From: Ruminococcaceae bacterium UBA6842
GTDB taxonomy: Bacteria; Bacillota; Clostridia; Oscillospirales; Acutalibacteraceae
Reading direction: 5' to 3'
DNA: 21,788 nucleotides
Assembly (NCBI GenBank): GCA_002451855.1
Contig: DKDS01000074.1
Location: 1-21,788 of the forward strand
In this document: positions 6,590 through 12,741 of the stretch, piece after piece
Numbering within the stretch: position 1 is the first letter of the stretch
Layout of the letters: each line of letters opens with the position of its first letter
Translations under genes and position numbers: made by a program
Notes under the pieces: generated by a model
Database searches by the model: none
What the model was told of the DNA's origin: nothing
The model's input: the letters and a program-made list of their open reading frames with translations, nothing else

Positions 6590-6946
6590 TTACAAATCCG
6601 TAGCTTCGGGCAACGCATCTATCATCTTTTTAAATAATTCTAATTGTTCGTCGGTAAGGGCACGCTCCTCATATGAGCCGTCCCTGCCGGCGATTTTTAT
6701 TATATTTATGTGTTCCGATTTCGGCATTTTAATTGCTTCCGTTGCTGTAATATCGGTTGTAGAAACAAGTTCTCGCACATCAACACCAAAGTATTGCGCT
6801 ATTTTGACGAGCGTTTTACTTTGTGGTGTAAATCCTGATTTTTTCCATTTGCTAACACTTGTTCTATCAAATCCAATTTCATTTGCAGCCTTGTTAGGTG
6901 TAATTCCCTTTTGCGCACACAATGCGATGAACTTATCATAAAACAC
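6590..6946 (-). CDS. XRE-family phage repressor (CI-like)
   Basis: A 118-residue helix-turn-helix regulator, the probable repressor maintaining lysogeny. The HTH spans about residues 5-57: GITPNKAANEIGFDRTSVSKWKKSG, then LVKIAQYFGVDVREL. The C-terminal ~50 residues (TEAIKMP... LTDEQLELFKKMIDAL) have no LexA/S24 peptidase motif. Release therefore cannot be by RecA-stimulated self-cleavage and may depend on the ImmA-type peptidase at 4585-5139. The GTG start at 6946 is chosen because GGGGTGA lies a normal distance upstream, just as for the ImmA gene; the GTG at 6955 would overlap that site. It is transcribed from the leftward promoter at 7113-7141 and probably binds the GTTGA-N6-TCAAC palindromes in the switch region. 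Confidence 0.92.
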   Translation of the reverse strand: MFYDKFIALCAQKGITPNKAANEIGFDRTSVSKWKKSGFTPQSKTLVKIAQYFGVDVRELVSTTDITATEAIKMPKSEHINIIKIAGRDGSYEERALTDEQLELFKKMIDALPEATDL

Positions 6947-6980
6947 AAAAATCACCCCATAAATTGTAAAAAACGCCGAA

Positions 6981-6996
6981 GTTGAATAAATTCAAC
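6981..6996. promoter_or_regulatory. Operator O1 (palindrome)
   Basis: GTTGAATAAATTCAAC, a palindrome with 7-bp arms and a 2-base centre, lies 9 bases upstream of the rightward promoter -35 box and inside the leader of the leftward transcript. Its GTTGA-N6-TCAAC shape recurs at 7127-7142, which identifies it as a probable repressor or Cro site. Confidence 0.72.
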
Positions 6997-7005
6997 ACAT
7001 TTGAG

Positions 7006-7034
7006 TTGACTTGTTGACTTTGTTCTGCTATAAT
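7006..7034 (+). promoter_or_regulatory. Rightward early promoter (PR)
   Basis: TTGACT at 7006-7011, 17-base spacer, TATAAT at 7029-7034, with an extended -10 TGC directly before it. It should start near 7041 and drive the Cro-like gene and the early operon. The -35 box lies inside a perfect tandem repeat, GTTGACTT twice (7005-7020), which carries two copies of the operator half-site GTTGA. Repressor bound here would block RNA polymerase. Confidence 0.88.
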
Positions 7035-7042
7035 GCAAATAT

Positions 7043-7058
7043 GACGAACAAGTTCAAC
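7043..7058. promoter_or_regulatory. Degenerate operator O2
   Basis: GACGAACAAGTTCAAC keeps the right half-site TCAAC exactly and 3 of 5 bases of the left half-site with the same 6-base spacing as O1 and O3. It lies at about the PR start site. Two further overlapping inverted repeats occur here: AGTTC/GAACT (7051-7065) and TTCAACAC/GTGCTGAA. So the exact bound element is uncertain. Confidence 0.4.
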
Positions 7059-7112
7059 ACGAACTGTAAGTGCTGAATTGCTATTTGTTTTTTACATATC
7101 GTTCTATGCGCA

Positions 7113-7141
7113 ATTATAACACCGTTGTTGAACATTGTCAA
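7113..7141 (-). promoter_or_regulatory. Leftward repressor promoter, perfect consensus
   Basis: Read on the minus strand: TTGACA (7141-7136), 17-base spacer, TATAAT (7118-7113), a full match to the vegetative consensus. It should start near 7106 and transcribe the repressor, leaving a leader of about 160 bases. The start points of this promoter and PR face each other, so the two transcripts overlap by about 65 bases and each polymerase passes over the other promoter. Confidence 0.88.
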
Positions 7142-7142
7142 C
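7127..7142. promoter_or_regulatory. Operator O3 over the leftward promoter
   Basis: GTTGAACATTGTCAAC has the same GTTGA-N6-TCAAC arrangement as O1 and covers the -35 box of the leftward promoter. Binding of the Cro-like protein or of excess repressor here would turn off repressor synthesis. Confidence 0.7.
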
Positions 7143-7164
7143 ATTAATTTAAAAAGGAGGTTTT

Positions 7165-7368
7165 ATGTTGAGCGATTGGATAGCTGATGCGGTCGGAAAA
7201 GCTTTTGCAAACAATATAACTCACAAAGAAATTGCAGCAAAAGCCGGATATAATCCGCGATATTTATCTGCAATACTTAATCAGAAACGGAACCCTATTA
7301 ACGCCGAAACCCGAATTATGACCGCCATAGACGATATAATCCGGGAGCGGAAAAGCATTAACCCGTAA
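7165..7368 (+). CDS. Cro-like small helix-turn-helix protein
   Basis: A 67-residue protein that is mostly one HTH domain: THKEIAAKAGYNPRYLSAIL gives the two helices, then NQKRNPINAETRIMTAIDDI. It is the first gene of the rightward transcript, directly opposite the repressor, the position of Cro in many phages. It probably competes for the same operators and shuts off the leftward promoter at 7113-7141. A near-perfect AAAGGAGG lies 6 bases before the ATG, so translation should be strong. An excisionase-like or other regulatory role cannot be excluded. Confidence 0.78.
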   Translation: MLSDWIADAVGKAFANNITHKEIAAKAGYNPRYLSAILNQKRNPINAETRIMTAIDDIIRERKSINP

Positions 7369-7399
7369 TTCAAAAGAACAAAATCAAGGAGGCGAAAAT

Positions 7400-7579
7400 A
7401 TGCTTAAGGCGGAATTAGAAGTAGTAATAAGAACTGAAGAGGAACGGCAAATACCGAGGCAAACGGTAATAAGGTATTTTACAACAGACGGCAGACTGAT
7501 ATGCGAAAAAATCGTCGGTGAGATTCAGAAAGCGCTTTCGGAGGACGAATTCCCGTCTGCGACTGATTTTATACGATAA
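7400..7579 (+). CDS. Small acidic protein of unknown function (59 aa)
   Basis: ATG at 7400 follows AAGGAGGCGAAAAT, an excellent ribosome site, and the frame runs 59 codons to TAA at 7577-7579. The product begins MLKAELEVVIRTEEERQIPR, contains RYFTTDGRLICEKI and is rich in Glu/Asp; I do not recognise the family. It follows the Cro-like gene by about 30 bases on the same transcript, so it is an immediate-early product. Its last 11 bases overlap the 3' end of the convergent gene at 7569-8156. Confidence 0.7.
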   Translation: MLKAELEVVIRTEEERQIPRQTVIRYFTTDGRLICEKIVGEIQKALSEDEFPSATDFIR

Positions 7580-8156
7580 TTTGTTTTCCGACAGTAATCG
7601 GCAAAGGCAATAAAACTTCCAGTTTTGGGTTCACGCTTACTTCTTCTGACCAATAGGAAAAAGCATGTTTAAAATTTATTGACGGCGAAAAACCTTGATA
7701 CATATTTTGAAAATTAAAACAAAGTCCGCCGCCCAAAAAACTTGCATCGAAAACTGGGAATTCGTCTATAGTCGCGATTTCAAAAATACGATACCGGTTG
7801 TTAGTAAGTTCAGGCCATTGATTTATTTCATCGAGCTTTTTCAAAGCAAACAGCGAAGTATAGCGCGACGGCATTGAAGGAAAAAATATTTTACGAACAA
7901 GCTCGAAAGCATATTCAGCAAAGTATATTGAATTTTGATTATTGCTTGTAGCAATATTTTGAACTAAAGGCAATCCTGTATTAAAAAAGTATACATTATC
8001 GTTTAAATAATGTGTTCCGTGAGCCGACACTCCGTCAGGAAATAACTTTTGAATAAGCAGTTTTCCGCTGTCGTTATTGGGTGTAAATTCCTTGTTGAGG
8101 CTTATGGTTTGACCTTCAGATAAAGAATTGCTCCGATCGATATGATAGTATTTCAT
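7569..8156 (-). CDS. DUF2441-like protein, possible ADP-ribosyltransferase fold
   Basis: A 195-residue soluble protein read against the early operon. It opens with YYHIDRSNSLSEGQTI, has HGTHYLNDN, then FAEYAFELVRKIFFPSMPSR with YTSLFA directly after it, and ends with a Y-R-I-F-E-I segment. To my memory this is the DUF2441 pattern. The N-terminal Y-H-x-x-R, the S-R-Y-x-S-L-F-A segment and a later E are reminiscent of the three core positions of ADP-ribosyltransferase folds, but I cannot show catalysis. It has its own extended -10 promoter at 8179-8187 and an AGGAAG site. This layout (single reverse-strand gene, own promoter, convergent end) is typical of a prophage accessory gene expressed in the lysogen, such as a defence or fitness gene. 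Confidence 0.6.
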   Translation of the reverse strand: MKYYHIDRSNSLSEGQTISLNKEFTPNNDSGKLLIQKLFPDGVSAHGTHYLNDNVYFFNTGLPLVQNIATSNNQNSIYFAEYAFELVRKIFFPSMPSRYTSLFALKKLDEINQWPELTNNRYRIFEIATIDEFPVFDASFLGGGLCFNFQNMYQGFSPSINFKHAFSYWSEEVSVNPKLEVLLPLPITVGKQIIV

Positions 8157-8178
8157 AATTTAACACTTCCTCGGTTGA

Positions 8179-8187
8179 ATTATAGCA
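8179..8187 (-). promoter_or_regulatory. Extended -10 promoter for the reverse-strand accessory gene
   Basis: TGCTATAAT on the minus strand (8187-8179) is a perfect extended -10. The matching -35 region (TTTCAT at 17 bases) is poor. The start point would be about 16 bases before the ATG at 8156, so the leader is very short, with AGGAAG near its 5' end. Confidence 0.6.
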
Positions 8188-8220
8188 CAAAAATATATGA
8201 AATGAAAGGACGGTGAAAAT

Positions 8221-8487
8221 ATGCCTAAAGCATACCTAACACTTGAAGAAAAACGGAGAGCGGAAATGGAAAAGGAGTTCAGAAAGCAAGAGCGTCAGTT
8301 GCGAGCCGTTATTCAGGAAAAGTGGCAGGAAAACAAATTTAAGGATCTCGAATTTAAAGAAAAGGCACAGGTAGGAATTAATACTGTAACTAAATTTAAA
8401 AAGCACCCGTTCACGCTTGAATGCGAGAACCTTATAAAATGTTGCGTTGCGGCAGGAATTGTTTTAGGGGGAGTTAATGATGAATGA
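8221..8487 (+). CDS. Small basic phage protein with HTH-like segment
   Basis: An 88-residue protein. The first half is a charged helix (LEEKRRAEMEKEFRKQERQLR, within residues 7-28). The second half, FKEKAQVGINTVTKFKKHPFT, has the spacing of a helix-turn-helix (recognition helix INTVTKFKKH), and it ends LIKCCVAAGIVLGG. A DNA-binding early regulator is plausible. AAGGACGGTGAAAAT precedes the ATG. It resumes the rightward early operon after the reverse-strand accessory gene, and its stop overlaps the start of a tiny downstream frame. No closer family assignment is possible by eye. Confidence 0.68.
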   Translation: MPKAYLTLEEKRRAEMEKEFRKQERQLRAVIQEKWQENKFKDLEFKEKAQVGINTVTKFKKHPFTLECENLIKCCVAAGIVLGGVNDE

Positions 8488-8560
8488 CATAAAAAGAACT
8501 ACCCCCGGAATGCTGACTTCCAAGGGTAGTCCCAATTCAATTAAGAACGCAACAAAATAA
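8477..8560 (+). CDS. Possible 27-residue peptide overlapping a hairpin
   Basis: ATG at 8477, after GGGGGAG, starts a 27-codon frame (MMNDIKRTTPGMLTSKGSPN and on to NATK) that overlaps the end of the previous gene by 11 bases. Its coding sequence contains the hairpin at 8498-8530. It could be a leader peptide, a real micro-protein or chance. The ribosome site and overlap favour translation, but nothing confirms the peptide's function. Confidence 0.4.
   Translation: MMNDIKRTTPGMLTSKGSPNSIKNATK
8491..8530 (-). terminator. Hairpin with minus-strand T-run
   Basis: Stem ACTACCC (8498-8504) with GGGTAGT (8524-8530), and an inner GGAA/TTCC stem (8507-8510 with 8518-8521) across a CC/AA internal loop. 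On the minus strand the stem is followed by TCTTTTT (8497-8491), so it has the form of a leftward terminator. It would stop antisense transcripts before the reverse-strand gene at 7569-8156. On the plus strand there is no T-run, but it could act as an attenuator or RNA-processing site. Confidence 0.5.
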
Positions 8561-8634
8561 TCAACTTATCTTGCACAATTATTTTAACACAAATTTTAAC
8601 AAAAGTCAAGGATTGAAAGGAAAGACATAACATT

Positions 8635-8862
8635 ATGGTGAGTATGGAGCGCATGCACAAAAGCGCATTTTGCAGAAGAGAATTGACGGCGCTTTTAAAA
8701 GCTGTCGACCGTGATATTGAAAAGGCAGAATATGAACTGTGCGACAACGGCGAGGAGTATGTGCATATTCTTTATGCTACAACAGGCGGACAAACAACCG
8801 TTTGTGTAACAGCGGACAGCTTGCTTGCCTTGACGCGCGATGTTTTAAAAAAATTAGATTGA
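8635..8862 (+). CDS. Phage early protein of unknown function (75 aa)
   Basis: A 75-residue protein starting MVSMERMHKSAFCRRELTAL. It has an amphipathic helix (LTALLKAVDRDIEKAEYEL) followed by a probable beta pair (EYVHILYATTGGQTTVCVTADSLLAL, given here in two parts: EYVHILYATTGG and QTTVCVTADSL). No catalytic motif is seen. GGAAAG lies about 14 bases before the ATG at 8635, a little far; the ATG at 8644 is an alternative. It follows a 75-base AT-rich gap after the hairpin and is 19 bases ahead of the next gene, so it looks like part of the same operon. Confidence 0.65.
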   Translation: MVSMERMHKSAFCRRELTALLKAVDRDIEKAEYELCDNGEEYVHILYATTGGQTTVCVTADSLLALTRDVLKKLD

Positions 8863-8881
8863 ATAAAAAGGAGAAACGAAT

Positions 8882-9145
8882 ATGTTTTTAGACGAAACAG
8901 CGGCAAAACTGCTTGTTACACTAATAATCGCAATGGCACTGGTATTATTCGGAGTGATAGGGCTGTGTTATGGGATAGGATGTGAATTTAAGGACATCAA
9001 CCGTGAAAACAAGGCCCTCCGCCAATACATAGCGCACAACAGATCTGACGGCGAACAGGAGCACGCTACATACAAGGCGGAATTTGACCGCCGCATGAAG
9101 CAAAACACCGCCGACCCGGCAAGACACGAAAGGAACGACATATGA
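8882..9145 (+). CDS. Small single-pass membrane protein
   Basis: An 87-residue protein with one clear transmembrane helix (about residues 9-32, LLVTLIIAMALVLFGVIGLC) and a charged, helix-forming C-terminal tail (DINRENKALRQYIAHNRSDG, then EFDRRMKQ). With the short N-terminus the likely topology has the tail in the cytoplasm. AAAAGGAGAAACGAAT precedes the ATG. The stop overlaps the sliding-clamp start as ATGA, so the two are translationally coupled. Such proteins are common just upstream of phage replication genes; a membrane tether for replication is conceivable but not shown. Confidence 0.7.
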   Translation: MFLDETAAKLLVTLIIAMALVLFGVIGLCYGIGCEFKDINRENKALRQYIAHNRSDGEQEHATYKAEFDRRMKQNTADPARHERNDI

Positions 9146-10236
9146 AATTTGCAGTGAATAGAACTGATTTTATAAAAGCACTGGAGCCGACCGTTAAAGT
9201 AGCTTCGGGCAAGCAAATGGCGATACTGGGAAATGTTTTGCTTACAGCCGTGAGCGGAAAAATTAAGCTTTGCGGATACAATCTATCTGTTGCAGTTTTT
9301 ACATCTGTATCGGTTGCAATAGACGAGCAGGGCGCAGCTTGCGTGGACGGACAGGCTATAGCGGCGTTTCTACAAAAATGCAGCGAACCTAATGTCATTG
9401 TCGATACGGAAGACGGGAAAATAAACATTAAGTGCGGAAAGGCAAAAACAAGCCTGCTATATGCTGATGCCGAGGATTATCCGTCGGTAGAGCCTATATC
9501 AGATAACACAACCGCAATAACACTTGAGACAAGCGAGCTGTTCGACGCAGTGAAAATTGCAGGCTATGCCGCAGCAGATATTTGCTCTCGCAAAGTGCTT
9601 GAATGTATAAACATATCTATAGATAAAAGCGGTATAAAGATTATGTCCTGCGACGGGTACCGTGCGGCAGTATATATTCGGAAATCAGATAATGAGGTTA
9701 CAGAACGAAAAAGCTTCGGAATATTTAAAAATGATATTAAGACTGTTATGTCAATTATATCAAGTAATGAAATAACACTAAAATACACAGACAAACAGCT
9801 TGAATTTAATGGTGAGGGCATTACTGTAAGAACTAATCTGTCAGCCGATCAGTATCCTGAAATTGTTCAGCGTGTCAAAACGAACATAGATGCCGCATGT
9901 CAACACATTATAACTGACTCTGTAAAGCTCAGAGAAACACTTTTAAAAATTTTAGCATTGCCGCATTCAACAGGCGATGTTCCGCTCAGAATTGATGTGT
10001 CATCTGACAGAATGTCATTTCTATATAATTTTGGGAACGGCATATTTACAGATGAAATAGATTGCAAGCTTGACGGTGAACCTTTTACTGTAGGCGTTAA
10101 AACTGCATTTCTTTTGGACATGCTTAAATCTGTTCGCGGAGAAATAACCGTCAACTGTAACGGCGCCTGCGGTGCGCTTACAATTTCGCAGGAAAACATA
10201 TCCCAAATGATAATGCCTATGAGGTTAAGAAAATGA
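9142..10236 (+). CDS. dnaN: Phage-encoded DNA polymerase III beta sliding clamp homologue
   Basis: A 364-residue protein of the DnaN family, which forms a dimeric ring around DNA and tethers polymerases, mismatch repair proteins and other clients. The start MKFAVNRTDFIKAL resembles the usual MKF.i.r..l...l opening. About residues 108-114 (YADAEDYPSV) match the family D..dFP segment, CDGYRAAVY matches the domain 2 signature (T)DGhRLa, and the C-terminus SQMIMPMRLRK matches the Y.imPmRl ending that forms part of the client-binding cleft. All three clamp domains appear present. No polymerase or clamp loader is encoded nearby, so it must use the host loader or serve non-polymerase clients. ATGA overlaps on both sides couple it to the membrane protein before and the helicase-methylase after it. 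Confidence 0.92.
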   Translation: MKFAVNRTDFIKALEPTVKVASGKQMAILGNVLLTAVSGKIKLCGYNLSVAVFTSVSVAIDEQGAACVDGQAIAAFLQKCSEPNVIVDTEDGKINIKCGKAKTSLLYADAEDYPSVEPISDNTTAITLETSELFDAVKIAGYAAADICSRKVLECINISIDKSGIKIMSCDGYRAAVYIRKSDNEVTERKSFGIFKNDIKTVMSIISSNEITLKYTDKQLEFNGEGITVRTNLSADQYPEIVQRVKTNIDAACQHIITDSVKLRETLLKILALPHSTGDVPLRIDVSSDRMSFLYNFGNGIFTDEIDCKLDGEPFTVGVKTAFLLDMLKSVRGEITVNCNGACGALTISQENISQMIMPMRLRK

Positions 10237-12737
10237 CATATGAAGATTTTTTAAATTCAAAGGTTTGCGTTGCTCCCGAAAGTGGATTTGAGGTTTCGAC
10301 AAGCGAAATCAGTCACGCCCTTAAACCTCATCAGCGTGATGCTGTAATATGGGCGCTCAAAGGCGGCAGGCGTGCATTGTTTGAGTCTTTTGGTCTCGGC
10401 AAGACTGTTCAGGAGCTTGAATTTTGCCGACAGGTTATAAAACATGAAGGCGGACGGGCTTTAATTATTTTACCTCTCGGCGTTAAGCAGGAATTTGTGC
10501 GAGATGCGGTAGAGCTCCTCGGGATGAAAAAACCCGAATACATACGCAATATGCAAGAAGCCGCAAGCTCCGAAAGTGAGATACTTCTCACCAATTACGA
10601 AAGAGTGCGTGACGGCAATATTGACCCGAAAGAGTTCAGCGCCGTGTGCCTTGACGAAGCTTCAGTTCTCCGGTCTTTTGGAAGCAAAACATATCAAACA
10701 TTTTTACCGAAATTCAGAGGAATTAAATACAAGCTTGTTGCAACCGCAACGCCGGACCCGAACAAATACAAGGAGATAATACATTACGCCGGTTATCTTG
10801 AAGTGATGGACACCGGGCAAGGCTTGACAAGATTTTTTAAAAGAGACAGCACGAAAGCAAACAATCTTACGCTATATCCGCATAAAGAAGAGGAGTTTTG
10901 GTTGTGGGTGTCTTCTTGGGCATTGTTTTTATCTTCCCCGGCAGATTTAGGATATGATGCAACAGGCTATGACCTGCCGCCTATGAAGATAAATTACCAC
11001 AAGCTGTCGGCGCCGGCGGAAAATGCAGTCGACCGCAAAACCGGACAGATTAAATTTATAAACGATGCCGCCGAAGGTTTAACGGAAGCCGCAAGAGAAA
11101 AAAGAGAAAGTATTGAGGAGCGTATTGCAAAAGCAAAAGAAATTGTAGAAGCTTCACCGAATGATAATTTTATACTTTGGCATGATCTCGAAGCGGAAAG
11201 GCATGAAATCAAACGGCAAATGCCTGAAACAGTAGAGATATACGGCTCACAGGATTTAGATTTAAGAGAGCAAAGGACAATAGACTTCTCCGAAGGTAAA
11301 ATACGGCTTTTCGCTACGAAAAAGGAAATATCCGGTAGCGGATGCAATTTCCAGCGTTATTGCCACAGGGCGATATTTTGCGGTATAGACTACAAGTTCA
11401 ATGATTTTATACAGGCAATACACCGCATATATCGGTTTTTGCAAACAGCTGAGGTTGTTATAGATATTATATACACCGAAAGTGAACAATCGGTGCTGGA
11501 TGAGCTGCTTGCAAAGTGGGAACGGTACAAACATCAAGCCGCAAAAATGCAGGCTATTGTAAAAGAATACGGCCTTGGTAACAGGCAAATAATCGCTCAA
11601 ATGGAGCGGAGCATAGGAGTGAGGCGTACGGAAGTAAAGGGAAAGAATTTTACAGCGGTATTAAATGACTGCTGTGAAGAAACAAAAAACATGTTGTCGG
11701 ATTCAGTAGATTTAATACATACATCCATTCCGTTTTCAAATCATTATGAATACACACCTTCATATAACGATTTCGGTCACAACGATAATAATGAGCGCTT
11801 TTTTGAACAAATGGACTTTTTAACACCGCAGCTTTTAAGAATATTAAAGCCCGGAAGAATTGCCGCAATACATGTTAAGGACAGAATACTGTTCGGCAAT
11901 GCAACCGGCGACGGTATGCCGACGCTCGACCCGTTTTCGGATATGACAGTTATGCATTTTATGAAACACGGATTTCGGTATATGGGGCGCATTGTAGTTC
12001 TTACCGATGTTGTAAGAGAAAACAATCAGACTTACCGCCTCGGGTGGTCTGAACAGTGCAAGGACGGCTCAAAGATGGGCGTTGGTTGCCCTGAATATGT
12101 ATTGATTTTCCGAAAGCTGCCGACCGATACTACTAAAGCATATGCGGACAAGCCTGTGAGCAAGTCGAAAGACGAATATACAAGAGCGCAATGGCAACTT
12201 GACGCGAACGCCTTCTACCGTTCAAGCGGCGATAGGTTTATGAGCAAGGAAGAAATTAAAAATCTTTCGATTTCTCAGCTACAAAAAGCCTATAAGAAGT
12301 TCTCTGTCTCTCATGTATATGATTACGAAGAACATGTTGAGCAGGCAAAACAGCTTGATAAGGAAGGCAGGCTGCCGGCTACTTTTGCGCTTATGCCGCC
12401 TGCGTCATGGTCGGACAAGGTGTGGGATGATATAAACCGAATGAAAACCCTTAATACAACACAGTCACACCGTCAGCAGGTACTGCATGTTTGTCCATTG
12501 CAAATTGATATAGTCGAGCGAATTATTAACCGCTATTCCAACCCGGGTGAGCTTGTGCTTGACCCATTCGGCGGACTTATGACCGTACCGCTTACTGCAA
12601 TAAAGCTCGGTCGAAAAGGATACGGCGTAGAGTTGAATCCCGATTATTTCCGCGATGGTGTCGGGTATTTAAAGCAATACGAGGAAACCGATGAGCAGCT
12701 GACTATGTTTGATTTCGGCATAGAAGAAGGAGCGTAA
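10233..12737 (+). CDS. SNF2-type helicase fused to a beta-class DNA methyltransferase
   Basis: An 834-residue two-domain enzyme. Residues ~28-440 are an SF2/SNF2 ATPase: Walker A GLGKT (54-58), a DEAH-like box LDEAS (140-144), motif III ATAT (170-173) and motif VI QAIHRIYR (394-401). Residues ~470-810 are an amino-methyltransferase in the order catalytic motif first, AdoMet site last: TSIPFS (497-502, in place of TSPPY/F), LLRILKPGRIAAIHVKD, then LDPFGG (776-781) and GVELN (798-802). That order is the beta class, making N6-methyladenine or N4-methylcytosine. The C-terminus EQLTMFDF contains QLTMF (822-826), very like the QL(S/D)LF clamp-binding motif, and the sliding clamp is the adjacent upstream gene (ATGA overlap). 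Probable role: translocation-coupled modification of phage DNA, protecting it from host restriction. The methylated site is unknown. Confidence 0.9.
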   Translation: MTYEDFLNSKVCVAPESGFEVSTSEISHALKPHQRDAVIWALKGGRRALFESFGLGKTVQELEFCRQVIKHEGGRALIILPLGVKQEFVRDAVELLGMKKPEYIRNMQEAASSESEILLTNYERVRDGNIDPKEFSAVCLDEASVLRSFGSKTYQTFLPKFRGIKYKLVATATPDPNKYKEIIHYAGYLEVMDTGQGLTRFFKRDSTKANNLTLYPHKEEEFWLWVSSWALFLSSPADLGYDATGYDLPPMKINYHKLSAPAENAVDRKTGQIKFINDAAEGLTEAAREKRESIEERIAKAKEIVEASPNDNFILWHDLEAERHEIKRQMPETVEIYGSQDLDLREQRTIDFSEGKIRLFATKKEISGSGCNFQRYCHRAIFCGIDYKFNDFIQAIHRIYRFLQTAEVVIDIIYTESEQSVLDELLAKWERYKHQAAKMQAIVKEYGLGNRQIIAQMERSIGVRRTEVKGKNFTAVLNDCCEETKNMLSDSVDLIHTSIPFSNHYEYTPSYNDFGHNDNNERFFEQMDFLTPQLLRILKPGRIAAIHVKDRILFGNATGDGMPTLDPFSDMTVMHFMKHGFRYMGRIVVLTDVVRENNQTYRLGWSEQCKDGSKMGVGCPEYVLIFRKLPTDTTKAYADKPVSKSKDEYTRAQWQLDANAFYRSSGDRFMSKEEIKNLSISQLQKAYKKFSVSHVYDYEEHVEQAKQLDKEGRLPATFALMPPASWSDKVWDDINRMKTLNTTQSHRQQVLHVCPLQIDIVERIINRYSNPGELVLDPFGGLMTVPLTAIKLGRKGYGVELNPDYFRDGVGYLKQYEETDEQLTMFDFGIEEGA

Positions 12738-12741
12738 TAAT

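Noticed and set aside
6447..6941. A 164-codon open frame on the plus strand over the repressor
   Set aside because: It is antisense to the repressor and the small membrane protein, both of which have motifs and ribosome sites; the antisense frame has neither.
8174..8178. A GTTGA half-site beside the reverse-strand promoter, as a repressor operator
   Set aside because: No matching TCAAC lies at the 6-base spacing, so a single 5-base match is not evidence.
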